Part shown: positions 43,634 through 52,291 of the stretch, one piece after another
Numbering within the stretch: position 1 is the first letter of the stretch
Layout: each line of letters starts with the position of its first letter
Assembly (NCBI GenBank): GCA_016234485.1
Contig: JACRBL010000052.1
Span: forward strand, 113,942-177,941
Source of the DNA: Chloroflexota bacterium
GTDB lineage: Bacteria > Chloroflexota > Anaerolineae > Anaerolineales > Villigracilaceae
DNA length: 64,000 bases
Direction of reading: 5' to 3'
Program-made: the position numbers and the translations under genes
The notes under the pieces: model-generated
What the model was told of the DNA's origin: nothing
Databases searched by the model: none
What the model saw: the letters and a program-made list of their open reading frames with translations, nothing else

Positions 43634-44543
43634 ATTCCCTCAATAATTTTTCTTCCTCCTCTTCCCCCATCTCCACCAACGGCGGGCGGACTTTCCAGCG
43701 CGGGAGGCCATGCAGTTTGTGGACGAGGGCTTTGAGCGTGGGCGGGAAGGGCGGATATTTTTCGAGGAGGTGTCGTTGATGCGTGACGCGTTCCTGCGCA
43801 GCGTGGGAGAAATCCGATTTCTTGGAGAAATCGGATTTCTGGACGAACGCGTCGTAGATTTGACGGAGTTCGGGGGAAAGCAAATTAGCGGGCGCGGTGA
43901 TGCAACCCGCGGCGTGGTTTTCCAAGGCAAGCGTGAAATCAGAATCGGTTCCCGTGAAGACGGCCAGATCGTCGCCGAATTTTTGTCCGAGGGCGCGGGC
44001 GAAATCGGCATCGTGCGAGGAATCTTTGATGCCCGCGAATTGGACGGGGAACGTGTCTTTGAGACGCGCCAATAATTCAAGCGAGAATCCGATTCCCGCC
44101 ACGGTGGGGAAGTGATAGCCGAAGAGATAGCCGTCCGATGGAACGGCTTTTTGGATGAGTTCGCGAAACCAGTTAAAGAGTCCCTCGTCGGTGGCTTTGC
44201 GGAAATAATATGGCGGCAGGACGACGACGCCGTTGTAGCCGAGATCGAAGGCGGCGCGCGTCAGTTCGATGGTTTCGGTGAGGCTGGGAGTCCCTGTCCC
44301 TGCGAGGAGACGGAAGTTTGGGAAGTGTTCGCGAACGCGTAAGGCGGTTTGCCAAACCGCCCCACGTTCGGAGGGGGAGAAACTTGGGCCTTCGCCCGTC
44401 GTGCCGAAGAGCAGCGCGCCGTGGCAGCCTCGGGACGCGAGAAAGGCCAGATATGGCGCGACCGCCTCAGCGTCGAGATTGGAGGCGTGATCGAGAGGAG
44501 TGAGCGCGGCGGCGTAGACTCCAGTCAACAGGTGTCGGGTCAT
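43620..44543 (-). CDS. DapA/N-acetylneuraminate-lyase family aldolase
   Basis: A 307-residue TIM-barrel Schiff-base aldolase. It has the GALLFGTTGEGPSFS loop, the tyrosine region VLPPYYF and the Schiff-base lysine in FAGIKDSSHD. Substrate could be dihydrodipicolinate-type or a sugar acid; there is no lysine gene nearby to decide. A 33-bp palindrome at 43812-43844 is read in frame as KSDFSKKSDFS. The start overlaps the DUF4032 stop (ATGA), so translation is coupled. A longer 500-codon frame is a shadow. Confidence 0.88.
   Translation of the reverse strand: MTRHLLTGVYAAALTPLDHASNLDAEAVAPYLAFLASRGCHGALLFGTTGEGPSFSPSERGAVWQTALRVREHFPNFRLLAGTGTPSLTETIELTRAAFDLGYNGVVVLPPYYFRKATDEGLFNWFRELIQKAVPSDGYLFGYHFPTVAGIGFSLELLARLKDTFPVQFAGIKDSSHDADFARALGQKFGDDLAVFTGTDSDFTLALENHAAGCITAPANLLSPELRQIYDAFVQKSDFSKKSDFSHAAQERVTHQRHLLEKYPPFPPTLKALVHKLHGLPRWKVRPPLVEMGEEEEEKLLRELRTA
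43812..43844. repeat. In-frame palindromic element in the DapA-family gene
   Basis: AGAAATCCGATTTCT, TGG, AGAAATCGGATTTCT: a perfect 15-bp inverted repeat. It encodes the tandem peptide SDFSKKSDF in a surface-like region near the C-terminus, without breaking the frame. Confidence 0.75.
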
Positions 44544-45391
44544 TTGTCCACCTCTTCGATGAATTCTTGCGCGGCCTCGCTGGGCGGCTGGAGGGGCTGG
44601 CCTTCCTGTTCGGCGAGGTAATGCTGATGGTCGAGCGTCCACAGGTAGAGATCGCCTTCGGTCTTGCCTGGGAAATCTTTCAGAATTTTGCTGGAGCGAA
44701 TCACTTTGACGATGGGCAGGTAGACCTTGTCGTACCAGTGCGCCACGGCTTCTTCTTCGCTGATGTCGCGTTGGAAATCGAGACCCATGAAGTAGCGATG
44801 GACGGCGATGTGTTCCAACATGCGGTCGAAGCCGTCGGGGATGGTGAGTTTGATGCTTGACTTGGGGCGGATGTGGTCGAGGCGGGTGCGCTCGAGGAAG
44901 CGAACTTTTTCGCCGAGGATTTCCAAATCTTCGGTTTTGAGGTCGGGCGTGATGTTGACGCGCGTGGCGCACTCGCGCACTTCGGCTTCGATAAATTCCT
45001 GTCCCTGCTCGCGCGCCACCGAGACGCGGTGATGCCCGTCCACCACGAAGTAGACTTCGCCCACTTTGTAAAGAACCACGGGCGGCAGGCTGATCTCTTC
45101 GTAGAAGGCGCGGTTCACCCATTGCCAGCGGCTGGCGGTGTCGTCTTGCGTGGGCAGGAAGGCGCGGTCGAAGGCCTGGTAACGGTTGAGACTGCCCGCG
45201 ACCTGTTCGAGACGGATGGTCTGCACGCCGCGATAGATGGGGCCGCCGACGTGCAGTTTTTCGCGGATTTCGTCATACGAAAGCAGGTGCGTGGGTCGGC
45301 CTGAGATGACAGCCCAGGCGCGATTGAGAAAGGCTTTGAGGCGCACGCGGCGATAATCTTCGCGCACGCGGAGGGAAAGTTCATCGGTCAT
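44540..45391 (-). CDS. DUF4032/ParB-like-nuclease-domain protein
   Basis: A 283-residue cytoplasmic protein. Residues about 100-135 hold the ParB/Srx-like segment VLYKVGEVYFVVDGHHRVSV. The rest matches the DUF4032-type pattern (EEEAVAHWYDKVYLPIVKVIR, GDLYLWTLDHQHYL). Possible roles include DNA or nucleotide binding, but no activity is known for certain. It overlaps both neighbours by a few bases (TAATG and ATGA), forming one translationally coupled three-gene unit. Confidence 0.8.
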   Translation of the reverse strand: MTDELSLRVREDYRRVRLKAFLNRAWAVISGRPTHLLSYDEIREKLHVGGPIYRGVQTIRLEQVAGSLNRYQAFDRAFLPTQDDTASRWQWVNRAFYEEISLPPVVLYKVGEVYFVVDGHHRVSVAREQGQEFIEAEVRECATRVNITPDLKTEDLEILGEKVRFLERTRLDHIRPKSSIKLTIPDGFDRMLEHIAVHRYFMGLDFQRDISEEEAVAHWYDKVYLPIVKVIRSSKILKDFPGKTEGDLYLWTLDHQHYLAEQEGQPLQPPSEAAQEFIEEVDK

Positions 45392-46011
45392 TATGAAATC
45401 TCGATCAAATGGTAAGGAAACACATTGATGATGGTCGTCGCTCCGAGCGTGGTGACGGAGGGCGTCAGGTTGCGGCGGTGGAAGTGGACGTGTCCGTGCA
45501 GATGATAGCGCGGCTTTGTTTTTTCGATCAACCAGTTGATGGCCGCCAGGCCGCGGTGGGCTTGCGTATCTTCATCGTGGATGCCGAGCGGCGGCGAATG
45601 CGTGATGAGGACATCCAGCGCGCCCAGCCGCGGACGATTCCACGCGATGGACGCGGCCAGCCGCCAGGCGCGTCGCGTCATCGCGGACGGGGAGAATTGG
45701 TTCACGCCCCGCGGGTGGTAGCGTGGACTCCCCCCCAGCCCGGCCACCGTGAGTCCGCGCACACGGACGACGCGCCCATCTACGTTGTCACAGCCTTCGG
45801 CGCGGGTGTTGATCAGACGCGGATTGTATTCGGGATCGTGGTTGCCTGGCACGTAGAGCAACGGCGCTTTGAGCAGGGTGACGAGGCTTTCGAGATAGGG
45901 GTAGGGCAGATCTCCGCAGGAGAGAACCAGCCCAACGTCCGCGAAATGACCGTTGGCGGCCAGCGCGTAGAGACGGTCTACGGTTTCGTCGGTCACGGCT
46001 AGAATCTTCAT
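45391..46011 (-). CDS. Metallophosphoesterase
   Basis: A 206-residue calcineurin-like phosphoesterase. Metal-binding motifs are MKILAVTDE (the usual first Asp loop), [34 protein letters not shown] and HLHGHVHF. It probably acts on a nucleotide or phosphoester; substrate unknown. I prefer the ATG at 46011 over 46020, because a TACAAT box (46024-46019) overlaps the earlier ATG and lies 7 bases before the later one. It is the first gene of the unit with DUF4032 and the aldolase. Confidence 0.9.
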   Translation of the reverse strand: MKILAVTDETVDRLYALAANGHFADVGLVLSCGDLPYPYLESLVTLLKAPLLYVPGNHDPEYNPRLINTRAEGCDNVDGRVVRVRGLTVAGLGGSPRYHPRGVNQFSPSAMTRRAWRLAASIAWNRPRLGALDVLITHSPPLGIHDEDTQAHRGLAAINWLIEKTKPRYHLHGHVHFHRRNLTPSVTTLGATTIINVFPYHLIEIS

Positions 46012-46018
46012 CTCTTCC

Positions 46019-46024
46019 ATTGTA
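46019..46024 (-). promoter_or_regulatory. -10 box of leaderless phosphoesterase promoter
   Basis: TACAAT lies 7 bases before the ATG at 46011, with no room for a ribosome site. Confidence 0.45.
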
Positions 46025-46114
46025 CCCCCCTCTGTCCCCCCATTTTCGCAACGGGAATATTGTTGGCAGAAAACCCTGTAGCGAAAATGGGGGGATGTCC
46101 GAAGGACAGGGGGG
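46022..46114. repeat. Inverted repeat between phosphoesterase and response regulator
   Basis: Arms CCCCCCTCTGTCCCCCCATTTTCG (to about 46049) and CGAAAATGGGGGGATGTCC...ACAGGGGGG (about 46083-46113) are complementary except for a short insertion. It separates two divergent genes. Confidence 0.6.
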
Positions 46115-46181
46115 TCTGCCCTTGTCAGACAATCCTCCCTCGACTAAAATCCAAGTCCTAACCAGAGGAAGAAGAGAAGCA

Positions 46182-46841
46182 ATGGCGAAACAACGCATTC
46201 TGCTCGTAGACGATCACGAAGTCGTGCGGCTGGGACTGAAATCCCTGCTGGAACGACATCCCCAGTTTGACATTATTGGCGAAGCAGGTTCCTCCCGCGA
46301 GGCCCTGGAACAAGTGGCAACCCTGCAACCCGACGTGGTGGTGATGGACATCCGCTTGCCGGGCGCCTCGGGCATTGAAGCCTGCGAGGAAATTGTCAAT
46401 CGTTACCCCAATACCAAAGTCATCATGTTGACCTCCTACGCGGAGGATGAGATGCTCTTCTCAGCCATCAGGGCTGGGGCTTCAGGCTACATCCTCAAGC
46501 AGATCGGGAGCGAGGATTTGGTGAAGGCGCTGGAGGCAGTCGGACGCGGCGAGGCCCTGCTCGACCCCGCCGTGACCCAGCGCGTCTTCCAGGAAGTCCG
46601 CCGTGCGGTCAAGGAAGAGGAAGCGTCGGCGTTCGCGCATCTCAGCCAGCAGGAAAAGCACGTTCTCCTGCTCGTCTCGGAAGGCAAGACCAACCGTGAG
46701 ATCGCCAAGAATTTGTTTCTCGGCGAAGGCACGGTGCGAAATTACGTTTCGAGCATCCTTTCGAAACTCGGCGTGAACAATCGCGCCGAAGCCGCCGCCT
46801 ACGCGGTGGAACACAACCTGCGGGAATATATCGCGATGTAA
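46182..46841 (+). CDS. NarL/LuxR-family response regulator
   Basis: A 219-residue two-component regulator. The receiver domain has DD (residues 10-11), the phospho-acceptor Asp in [16 protein letters not shown], Thr in IMLTSYAED and Lys in SGYILKQIG. The C-terminal LuxR helix-turn-helix is [22 protein letters not shown], then [18 protein letters not shown]. This resembles the DevR/DosR branch. No histidine kinase is adjacent. The ATG at 46182 follows AGAGGAAG. Confidence 0.93.
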   Translation: MAKQRILLVDDHEVVRLGLKSLLERHPQFDIIGEAGSSREALEQVATLQPDVVVMDIRLPGASGIEACEEIVNRYPNTKVIMLTSYAEDEMLFSAIRAGASGYILKQIGSEDLVKALEAVGRGEALLDPAVTQRVFQEVRRAVKEEEASAFAHLSQQEKHVLLLVSEGKTNREIAKNLFLGEGTVRNYVSSILSKLGVNNRAEAAAYAVEHNLREYIAM

Positions 46842-46848
46842 ACCAGAG

Positions 46849-46873
46849 CCTGCGGAAACGCAGGCTTTTTTAT
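46849..46873 (+). terminator. Terminator after the response regulator
   Basis: An 8-bp stem AGCCTGCG/CGCAGGCT with a GAAA loop and six T residues. The next gene starts four bases later. Confidence 0.85.
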
Positions 46874-46876
46874 GCC

Positions 46877-47440
46877 ATGTTCGTCCACCCCCTCCTCACC
46901 GACAAAGTCATCGCCCTGCGCCGCTTCCAGCCGCGTGACGTGGACGCCTTCCACGCCGCGGTGGACGAATCCCTGCCCGACCTCATCCCGTGGATGACGT
47001 GGGCGCATCCCGCCTACGGGAGAGCGGACGCGGCCGAATTCATTCGCGTCGTCACCGAGACGTGGGACGCGGGCCGCTACTACGCCTTCGCCATCACCGA
47101 CGCTCGCGACGGGACGATGCTGGGCGCGGCAAGTTTGAGTCACATCCACCCAGTCTACAATTTTGGCAATCTCGGCTATTGGATTCGTTCCTCGCGGCGC
47201 GGCAATGGATTTGCCCCGCGGGCGGCGCGTCTCGCCGCGCAATATGGCTTCGAGCAGTTGCATCTCTTGCGCGTGGAGATCGTGGCCGCCGTCGAAAACG
47301 CGGCCAGCATCAAAGTCGCCGAAAAAAGCGGCGCGCGCCGCGAGGGAATCTTGCGCCAGCGCATGACCGTCCGCGAAAAAGTCCACGACGCGGTCATGTT
47401 CTCCTTCATCCGCTCAGACTTCGGTTTGTCGCCGTTATAA
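46877..47440 (+). CDS. RimJ/RimL-type GNAT acetyltransferase
   Basis: A 187-residue N-acetyltransferase. It opens with LTDKVIALRRFQPRDVDAFH, has the acetyl-CoA loop IRSSRRGNGFAPRAARL, and a C-terminal NAASIKVAEKSGARREGILRQ typical of RimJ/RimL (protein N-terminal or small-molecule acetylation). Because the start is only four bases after the terminator, expression may depend on read-through. Confidence 0.9.
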   Translation: MFVHPLLTDKVIALRRFQPRDVDAFHAAVDESLPDLIPWMTWAHPAYGRADAAEFIRVVTETWDAGRYYAFAITDARDGTMLGAASLSHIHPVYNFGNLGYWIRSSRRGNGFAPRAARLAAQYGFEQLHLLRVEIVAAVENAASIKVAEKSGARREGILRQRMTVREKVHDAVMFSFIRSDFGLSPL

Positions 47441-47491
47441 TGGGGAAGTAAAAAAAACTTTGTACACGGAAAACAGCGTCAAAAAAACCAT

Positions 47492-47600
47492 TCTTAAACA
47501 CAAAGTACACAAAGGTCACGAAGGAAAAACGTCTATAAAATTTACGCCTTTTCCCCCTTTGTGTACTTCGTGTCCTTTGTGGTTAAAGGTCTTTTTCAAT
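47492..47600. repeat. ACCACGAAGGACAC-type palindromic repeat, copy 1
   Basis: Arms ACACAAAGTACACAAAGGTCACGAAGG and CCTTTGTGTACTTCGTGTCCTTTGTGG type sequences flank a short centre. Related copies are at 57455-57535 and 60520-60690, and a weaker one near 62915-63120. This is a dispersed intergenic repeat family. Confidence 0.75.
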
Positions 47601-47648
47601 AGACTCATCCGTAAACTCTGTGTTCATCCCTATACCGAATTGGAATAG

Positions 47649-48899
47649 ATGAAAATCCTCCTAGTCAACCAAGCCTTCGTCTCCTTCGATGAACCAGGCT
47701 TCACCCGCCACTTTGAAATGGCACAATATATCCGCGAGCGCGGACACGAAATGGTCATCGTCGCCTCCGACGTCAATTACCAGACGGGCGCGCGCATCGT
47801 GGACGGCAACGGCTTCATCATCGAGCAGACCATCGAAGGCGTGCGCGTGTTGCGCGGCTTCATGCTCCCCTCGCTACACCGAAATTATTTCTGGCGTATC
47901 GTCTCGTTCCTCGGATTCATGTTCAGCGCGGTGGCCGCTTCGTTGCGCGTCAAGGATGCTGATCTTGTTATCGGTTCCTCGCCGCCCATTTTTCAGGCCT
48001 TCGCGGCCTGGTTCGCGTCCTTCCTGCTTCGCAAGCCATTTCTCTTTGAAGTGCGCGACCTCTGGCCGCAATTCGCGATTGATATGAAGGTCATCAAAAA
48101 CCCCGTCATCATTTTTATCACGCACGCGCTCGAAAAATTTCTCTACAATCGCGCCGCGCGCATCCTCGTCAACTCGCCCGCCTACAAACCTTACATTGTC
48201 AGTCGCGGCGTTCCCGCCGAAAAGATCACCTTCATCCCCTACGGCGCGGACGTCTCAATCTTCACGCCCGATGCCGACGGTTCATCCGTCCGCCGCGAGC
48301 TCGGCCTCGACGACAAGTTCATCGTCCTCTACGCGGGCGCGATGGGACAGGCCAACGACATCTACACCATCCTGCGCGCCGCCGATCGTCTGCGTGACGA
48401 CGCGAAGATCCATTTTGTCCTCTACGGCGACGGGAAGGAGAACGCCAATCTCCGCGCCGAAGCCGACCGCCTGCGCCTCCCTAACCTGACCTTCGCGGGC
48501 GCGGCCCCGAAGACGAAGATGCCCGCTGTGGTGGCCGCGTCCGATCTCTGCCTCGCGATTTTGCAGGACATCCCAGGCTTCCGCATGACCTACCCGAACA
48601 AGGTCTTCGATCACATGGCCGCGGGACGCGCCACCGCCCTCGTCATTGACGGCGTGATTCGCGACGTGATCGAAGCCAGCGGCGGCGGAGTCTACATCCC
48701 CCCCGCGGACGACGCGCGGCTCGCGCAGGTCATCCGCGAACTCGCGCACGACCCCGCCCGCCTCCGCCAAATGGGACAGCAGGCGCGCGACTACCTCGTC
48801 AAAAATTTCGACCGCCGCGATAAACTTGCCGAAACGCTGGAATTGTTTAAATTTGTCGCAAAGGAATCCGAAAACTCTGCTTTCGGAGATAACTCCTGA
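47649..48899 (+). CDS. Glycosyltransferase family 4
   Basis: A 416-residue retaining GT-B glycosyltransferase, similar to WbuB/WcaI-like enzymes. N-terminal domain: FDEPGFTRHFEMAQYIRERGHE. Donor-binding domain: ITFIPYGADVSIFTPD, VLYAGAMGQANDIYTILRAADRL, FVLYGDGKENANL and FRMTYPNKVFDHMAAGRATAL. It probably adds a sugar to an exopolysaccharide or O-antigen-like precursor. The stop codon lies in a small palindrome at 48891-48917. Confidence 0.9.
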   Translation: MKILLVNQAFVSFDEPGFTRHFEMAQYIRERGHEMVIVASDVNYQTGARIVDGNGFIIEQTIEGVRVLRGFMLPSLHRNYFWRIVSFLGFMFSAVAASLRVKDADLVIGSSPPIFQAFAAWFASFLLRKPFLFEVRDLWPQFAIDMKVIKNPVIIFITHALEKFLYNRAARILVNSPAYKPYIVSRGVPAEKITFIPYGADVSIFTPDADGSSVRRELGLDDKFIVLYAGAMGQANDIYTILRAADRLRDDAKIHFVLYGDGKENANLRAEADRLRLPNLTFAGAAPKTKMPAVVAASDLCLAILQDIPGFRMTYPNKVFDHMAAGRATALVIDGVIRDVIEASGGGVYIPPADDARLAQVIRELAHDPARLRQMGQQARDYLVKNFDRRDKLAETLELFKFVAKESENSAFGDNS

Positions 48900-48917
48900 A
48901 GTAGAACTTCAGGAGTC
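48891..48917. repeat. Palindrome at the end of the GT4 gene
   Basis: AACTCCTGAAGT, AGA, ACTTCAGGAGT: the TGA stop codon of the glycosyltransferase (48897-48899) is part of the left arm. Same general style as the other small palindromes of this window. Confidence 0.65.
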
Positions 48918-48923
48918 CAAACC

Positions 48924-49970
48924 ATGCTTTTCCCTCTCCTCATCTTCATCGCCCTGACCATCCTCGCCTACCTCGGCGTCGCGTGGATTCGACGCGTTGC
49001 CATCCAGCGCGCTATCCTCGACCATCCCAACGAGCGCAGTTCACACTCCATCCCCACACCGCGCGGCGGCGGGCTGGCGATTGTTGTGCTGACGATTCTC
49101 ATCATCATCGCTTGGAATTTCGCCTACGCCTTCACCCATAAGAGTGTCGCGTTCTGCATCTCGGGCGTATTGCTCGCTTACGTCGGCTGGCGCGATGACG
49201 TGCGCTCACTCTCGCCGCGCGTCCGTTTCATGATTCAGTTTGTCGCCATCGCCATTGCCATGCTTGGTATGGGATGGTTTAGGGCAGTCACCATTCCCGT
49301 CTTCGGTGTGTGGAATCTCGGCTGGGTCGGCATCCCGATCACCTTCATTTGGATTCTCGGCCTCATCAACGCCTACAACTTCATGGATGGCATAGACGGC
49401 ATCGCAGGCGGCGTGGCATTCGTCGCGGCGCTCGGTTGGATAGTTCTTACCTCTTCGTTTGGCGGCTCTGGATTTGTCGGACGCGAAAATCCGTTCACAT
49501 TCTGGCTCGCCCTCTCCGTTGCCGCGACCAGTCTTGGCTTCCTCGGCCACAACTGGCCGCCCGCCCGCATCTTCATGGGCGACGTGGGCAGTACCTTCCT
49601 CGGCTTCACATTTGCCGTCCTCCCGCTGACAGCGGGTCATCGCGGCGGCGACGCGCTCATGTTCGGCACCGCCATCATGTGGACATTCATCATGGACGCG
49701 GGCCTCACCTTCCTCCGCCGTCTTGCGCGGCGCGAAAACGTCTTCGCCGCGCATCGGACGCATCTATATCAACGCCTCGTCGTCGGCGGAGTCAAAGTCG
49801 CGACAGTCAGCGCCCTGTTTGCCCTCCTCACGCTGCTCGGCGCAGGCCTGTCCCTCGCGTGGGGACGCGGCTTTCATTCCGTCGGGTCGCTCATCCTTTT
49901 CGGCTTGCCTGTGATCTGGATAATTCTCTCCATCTACACAGCGCGACGATCCTCAACCCCGAAGGGGTAG
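48924..49970 (+). CDS. Undecaprenyl-phosphate sugar-1-phosphate transferase (WecA/MraY-like)
   Basis: A 348-residue multi-pass membrane protein. It attaches a sugar phosphate to undecaprenyl phosphate to begin a cell-surface glycan. Conserved motifs are HSIPTPRGGGLAIV, the catalytic NAYNFMDGIDGIAGG, ARIFMGDVGSTFLGF and the histidine loop AHRTHLYQRLV. These point to glycosyltransferase family 4 of the MraY/WecA superfamily rather than MraY itself. With the GT4 and heparinase genes it forms a polysaccharide locus. Confidence 0.92.
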   Translation: MLFPLLIFIALTILAYLGVAWIRRVAIQRAILDHPNERSSHSIPTPRGGGLAIVVLTILIIIAWNFAYAFTHKSVAFCISGVLLAYVGWRDDVRSLSPRVRFMIQFVAIAIAMLGMGWFRAVTIPVFGVWNLGWVGIPITFIWILGLINAYNFMDGIDGIAGGVAFVAALGWIVLTSSFGGSGFVGRENPFTFWLALSVAATSLGFLGHNWPPARIFMGDVGSTFLGFTFAVLPLTAGHRGGDALMFGTAIMWTFIMDAGLTFLRRLARRENVFAAHRTHLYQRLVVGGVKVATVSALFALLTLLGAGLSLAWGRGFHSVGSLILFGLPVIWIILSIYTARRSSTPKG

Positions 49971-50105
49971 CATGATTATTATTTGAGCGTTCGCGCATCT
50001 CGAAACCCCGAAGGGGTGGCATGTTCTCGGTTATGCCATCCCTTCGGGATTTTCTTTCCAAATGCGGTATCAGTTACAATCATGTCATCCCTTCGGGATT
50101 TTTTC
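49955..50105. repeat. Cluster of CCCCGAAGGGG palindromes
   Basis: Four copies of the CCC(C)GAAGGG(G)T(G)GCAT / ATCCCTTCGGGAT element lie within about 150 bases, just before the heparinase start. The first reaches the last codons of the preceding gene. Confidence 0.8.
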
Positions 50106-52244
50106 ATGCTCAACAAATTCCGCGCTCTTTTCTCCCTCTACAAACGCTTTGGCCTTCGCTGGCTTCTCTTCCGCGCGGGATACGCCCTGCGGATGCGCCT
50201 CGGGATTCTGCGCGCACAATTCCCCGTCTACGAGTGGGACGACCGTCCGCTGAAAAGTTGGTTCAAGCCCGATGTGCCATCCGATCCCGAACAATATCTT
50301 GCATGGCGAAATGAACACGCGCCAAAATTCTTCTTCGATGGGATTCCGTCCCTGCCAAGCGACCCTGCTTGGAATCCACAACTCGCAGTAGACGAAGCCG
50401 AAAAAATCCTCGCGGGCGAACTTCGCTACTTCGAACACACGCCCTATCCGATCGGCTTCCCTCCCGACTGGCATCTCGACCCACGCACGAACATCCGCGT
50501 GGACGCGACGAAACACTGGTCGCAGATCCCCGACTACGGCGCGTACGACATCAAATTCATCTGGGAAGCCAGCCGCTTCAGCCAGGTCTACACGTTGATG
50601 CGCGCCTACGCCTTCAATCGAGACGAGCGCTACCCCCAAGCCTTCTGGACTCTTGTCGAAGACTGGGCGCGGACGAATCCTCCCCAGCGCGGACCCAACT
50701 GGAAATGCGGACAGGAGACCTCCCTGCGCCTCCTCGCCTGGACCTTCGGCCTGTACGCGTTCGCCGACGCGCCTTCCTCCACGCCGACGCGTCGCGCGCG
50801 CCTGACGCAACTCGTCGCCGCCCAAGCCGAGCGTGTCCACCGCAACATTGACTTTGCCGTGTCCACGCGCGGGAATCATGCCATGAGCGAATCCTTCGGC
50901 ATCTGGCTGGCAGGGACGCTCTTCCCCGAATTGGAGCACGCCGAAACCTACCGCGCCCTCGGACGCGAGATCCTCGAGCGCGAAGCCGCCACACACATCT
51001 TCGCGGACGGCGCGTATTCGATGTATTCGCTCAATTACCACCGCTTCATCCTGCACGTCTACTTCCTCGCGCTGCGTTTGGGCGAACTGAACAACGCTCG
51101 TTTCTCCGACGCGCTCTATCAATCCATTTCCCGCTCACTGGATTTCTTCGCGCAACTCATCCAACCCGAAAGCGGCGAGATGCCCGTCTACGGCTCGAAC
51201 GACGGCGCGTTGGTCTGTCCGCTGGACTCGTGCGACTTCACCGATTATCGTCCCACCCTGCAGATGGGATGGGTGTTGATCCACGGGGAAAGGTTGTTTG
51301 ACGCGGGCGCGTGGGATGAATCCATCTTTTGGTTGTGGGGCGGGCGAATGAATTCGCCGCAACGCCTGCGAAGCCGACCTTCGTCGCCTGGTCAGTCGGC
51401 GAAGGTCGGCTTCGCAGGCGTTGGTGTGCGCGAAGCGTCGAACCGCCCAACCTTCCCCGATGGAGGCCTCCACATCCTCCGCGGACAATCCAGCGCGGCC
51501 TTTATCCGTTGTGCGGACTACCGCGAGCGTCCCTCGCACGCCGATCAGCTCCACGTGGATTTGTGGATGCGCGGCCAGAACATCGCCGTCGACGCAGGGA
51601 CATTCCTCTACAACGGGCAGGGATTGTGGCAGAACGGTCTCGCGCGCACCTCCGTCCACAACACGGTGACGGTGGACAGCGCCGACCAGATGCTGTGGTT
51701 CAGCCGCTTCACCTGGGGCGAGTGGGCGCGTGGACGCGTGCTGAAACACGATGAACATTATTGGCAGGGCGAGCACAATGGCTACGCCCGCTTCGGAGTA
51801 CAACACACCCGCTCCGTGCTTTCATTGGAAGATGATCGCTGGCTGATCTTGGATCATCTCGTCGGCAATCGCCCGCACCGTTTTTCGTTGCAGTGGCTGT
51901 TGAACGATCTTCCCCATTCGGTCAGGCCTGAACAGAACCTGATCTCTTTGTCGTCCGAAACAGACAAATTCCAAATCCGCATGGGGCTTCTCGAAGGCCA
52001 ATCAAAATTCTCCCTCGTGCGCGGCGACGAAGGCTCCACGCGTGGCTGGCGTTCGCGCTACTACGGGCAAAAAGAACCCGCCCTGTCAGCCATGCTGGAA
52101 ACAGAGCGGGCGGAAGCGGTCTTCTGGACGTTCTTTGGGTTTGAGGGAGATACGGTTACGCTATCTGGCGCGGGCTTGGACTTGGCAATTGGAAGACGAG
52201 CGATGAGGATTTCGCTAAATGATCTAACGATCAAGGACGGCTGA
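50106..52244 (+). CDS. Heparinase II/III family polysaccharide lyase
   Basis: A 712-residue protein. The alpha-toroid domain (residues about 60-390) has LLAWTFGLYAFADA, GNHAMSESFGIWLAGTLFPE and LNYHRFILHVYFLALRLGE. The beta-sandwich (about 470-700) has HADQLHVDLWMRGQNIAVDAGTFLYN and SVHNTVTVDSADQM. Such enzymes act on uronic-acid glycans and often accompany exopolysaccharide synthesis genes. A 64-bp palindrome (51360-51423) lies in frame between the domains. The stop codon comes from another palindrome. The start at 50106 lacks a good ribosome site; the frame upstream runs through repeats. Confidence 0.88.
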   Translation: MLNKFRALFSLYKRFGLRWLLFRAGYALRMRLGILRAQFPVYEWDDRPLKSWFKPDVPSDPEQYLAWRNEHAPKFFFDGIPSLPSDPAWNPQLAVDEAEKILAGELRYFEHTPYPIGFPPDWHLDPRTNIRVDATKHWSQIPDYGAYDIKFIWEASRFSQVYTLMRAYAFNRDERYPQAFWTLVEDWARTNPPQRGPNWKCGQETSLRLLAWTFGLYAFADAPSSTPTRRARLTQLVAAQAERVHRNIDFAVSTRGNHAMSESFGIWLAGTLFPELEHAETYRALGREILEREAATHIFADGAYSMYSLNYHRFILHVYFLALRLGELNNARFSDALYQSISRSLDFFAQLIQPESGEMPVYGSNDGALVCPLDSCDFTDYRPTLQMGWVLIHGERLFDAGAWDESIFWLWGGRMNSPQRLRSRPSSPGQSAKVGFAGVGVREASNRPTFPDGGLHILRGQSSAAFIRCADYRERPSHADQLHVDLWMRGQNIAVDAGTFLYNGQGLWQNGLARTSVHNTVTVDSADQMLWFSRFTWGEWARGRVLKHDEHYWQGEHNGYARFGVQHTRSVLSLEDDRWLILDHLVGNRPHRFSLQWLLNDLPHSVRPEQNLISLSSETDKFQIRMGLLEGQSKFSLVRGDEGSTRGWRSRYYGQKEPALSAMLETERAEAVFWTFFGFEGDTVTLSGAGLDLAIGRRAMRISLNDLTIKDG
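51360..51423. repeat. In-frame palindromic element inside the heparinase gene
   Basis: A perfect 24-bp inverted repeat (51360-51383 with 51400-51423; left arm starts CAACGCCTGCGAAGCC) encodes about 22 residues (QRLRSRPSS ... AKVGFAGV) at the inter-domain linker. The arm core AAGCCGACCT also occurs in the repeat region at 33650-33690. Confidence 0.85.
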
Positions 52245-52289
52245 AGCCGTCACTACATGGGTCTGCCACGTAGTAACGGCTTCAGCCGT
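52237..52289. repeat. Palindromic repeat between heparinase and panC
   Basis: Arms ACGGCTGAAGCCGT (52237-52250) and ACGGCTTCAGCCGT (52276-52289), with an inner CACTAC/GTAGT pairing. The heparinase stop codon TGA (52242-52244) lies within it. It may also act as a weak terminator for the convergent genes. Confidence 0.75.
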
Positions 52290-52291
52290 TC

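Noticed and set aside
44544..45122. Extension of the DapA-family frame to 500 codons
   Set aside because: The extra part is antisense-like, arginine-rich and lies in another frame of the DUF4032 gene. The aldolase fold starts at 44543.
47433..47438. TATAAT at the end of the second GNAT gene
   Set aside because: It overlaps the stop codon and no start codon follows at a sensible distance.
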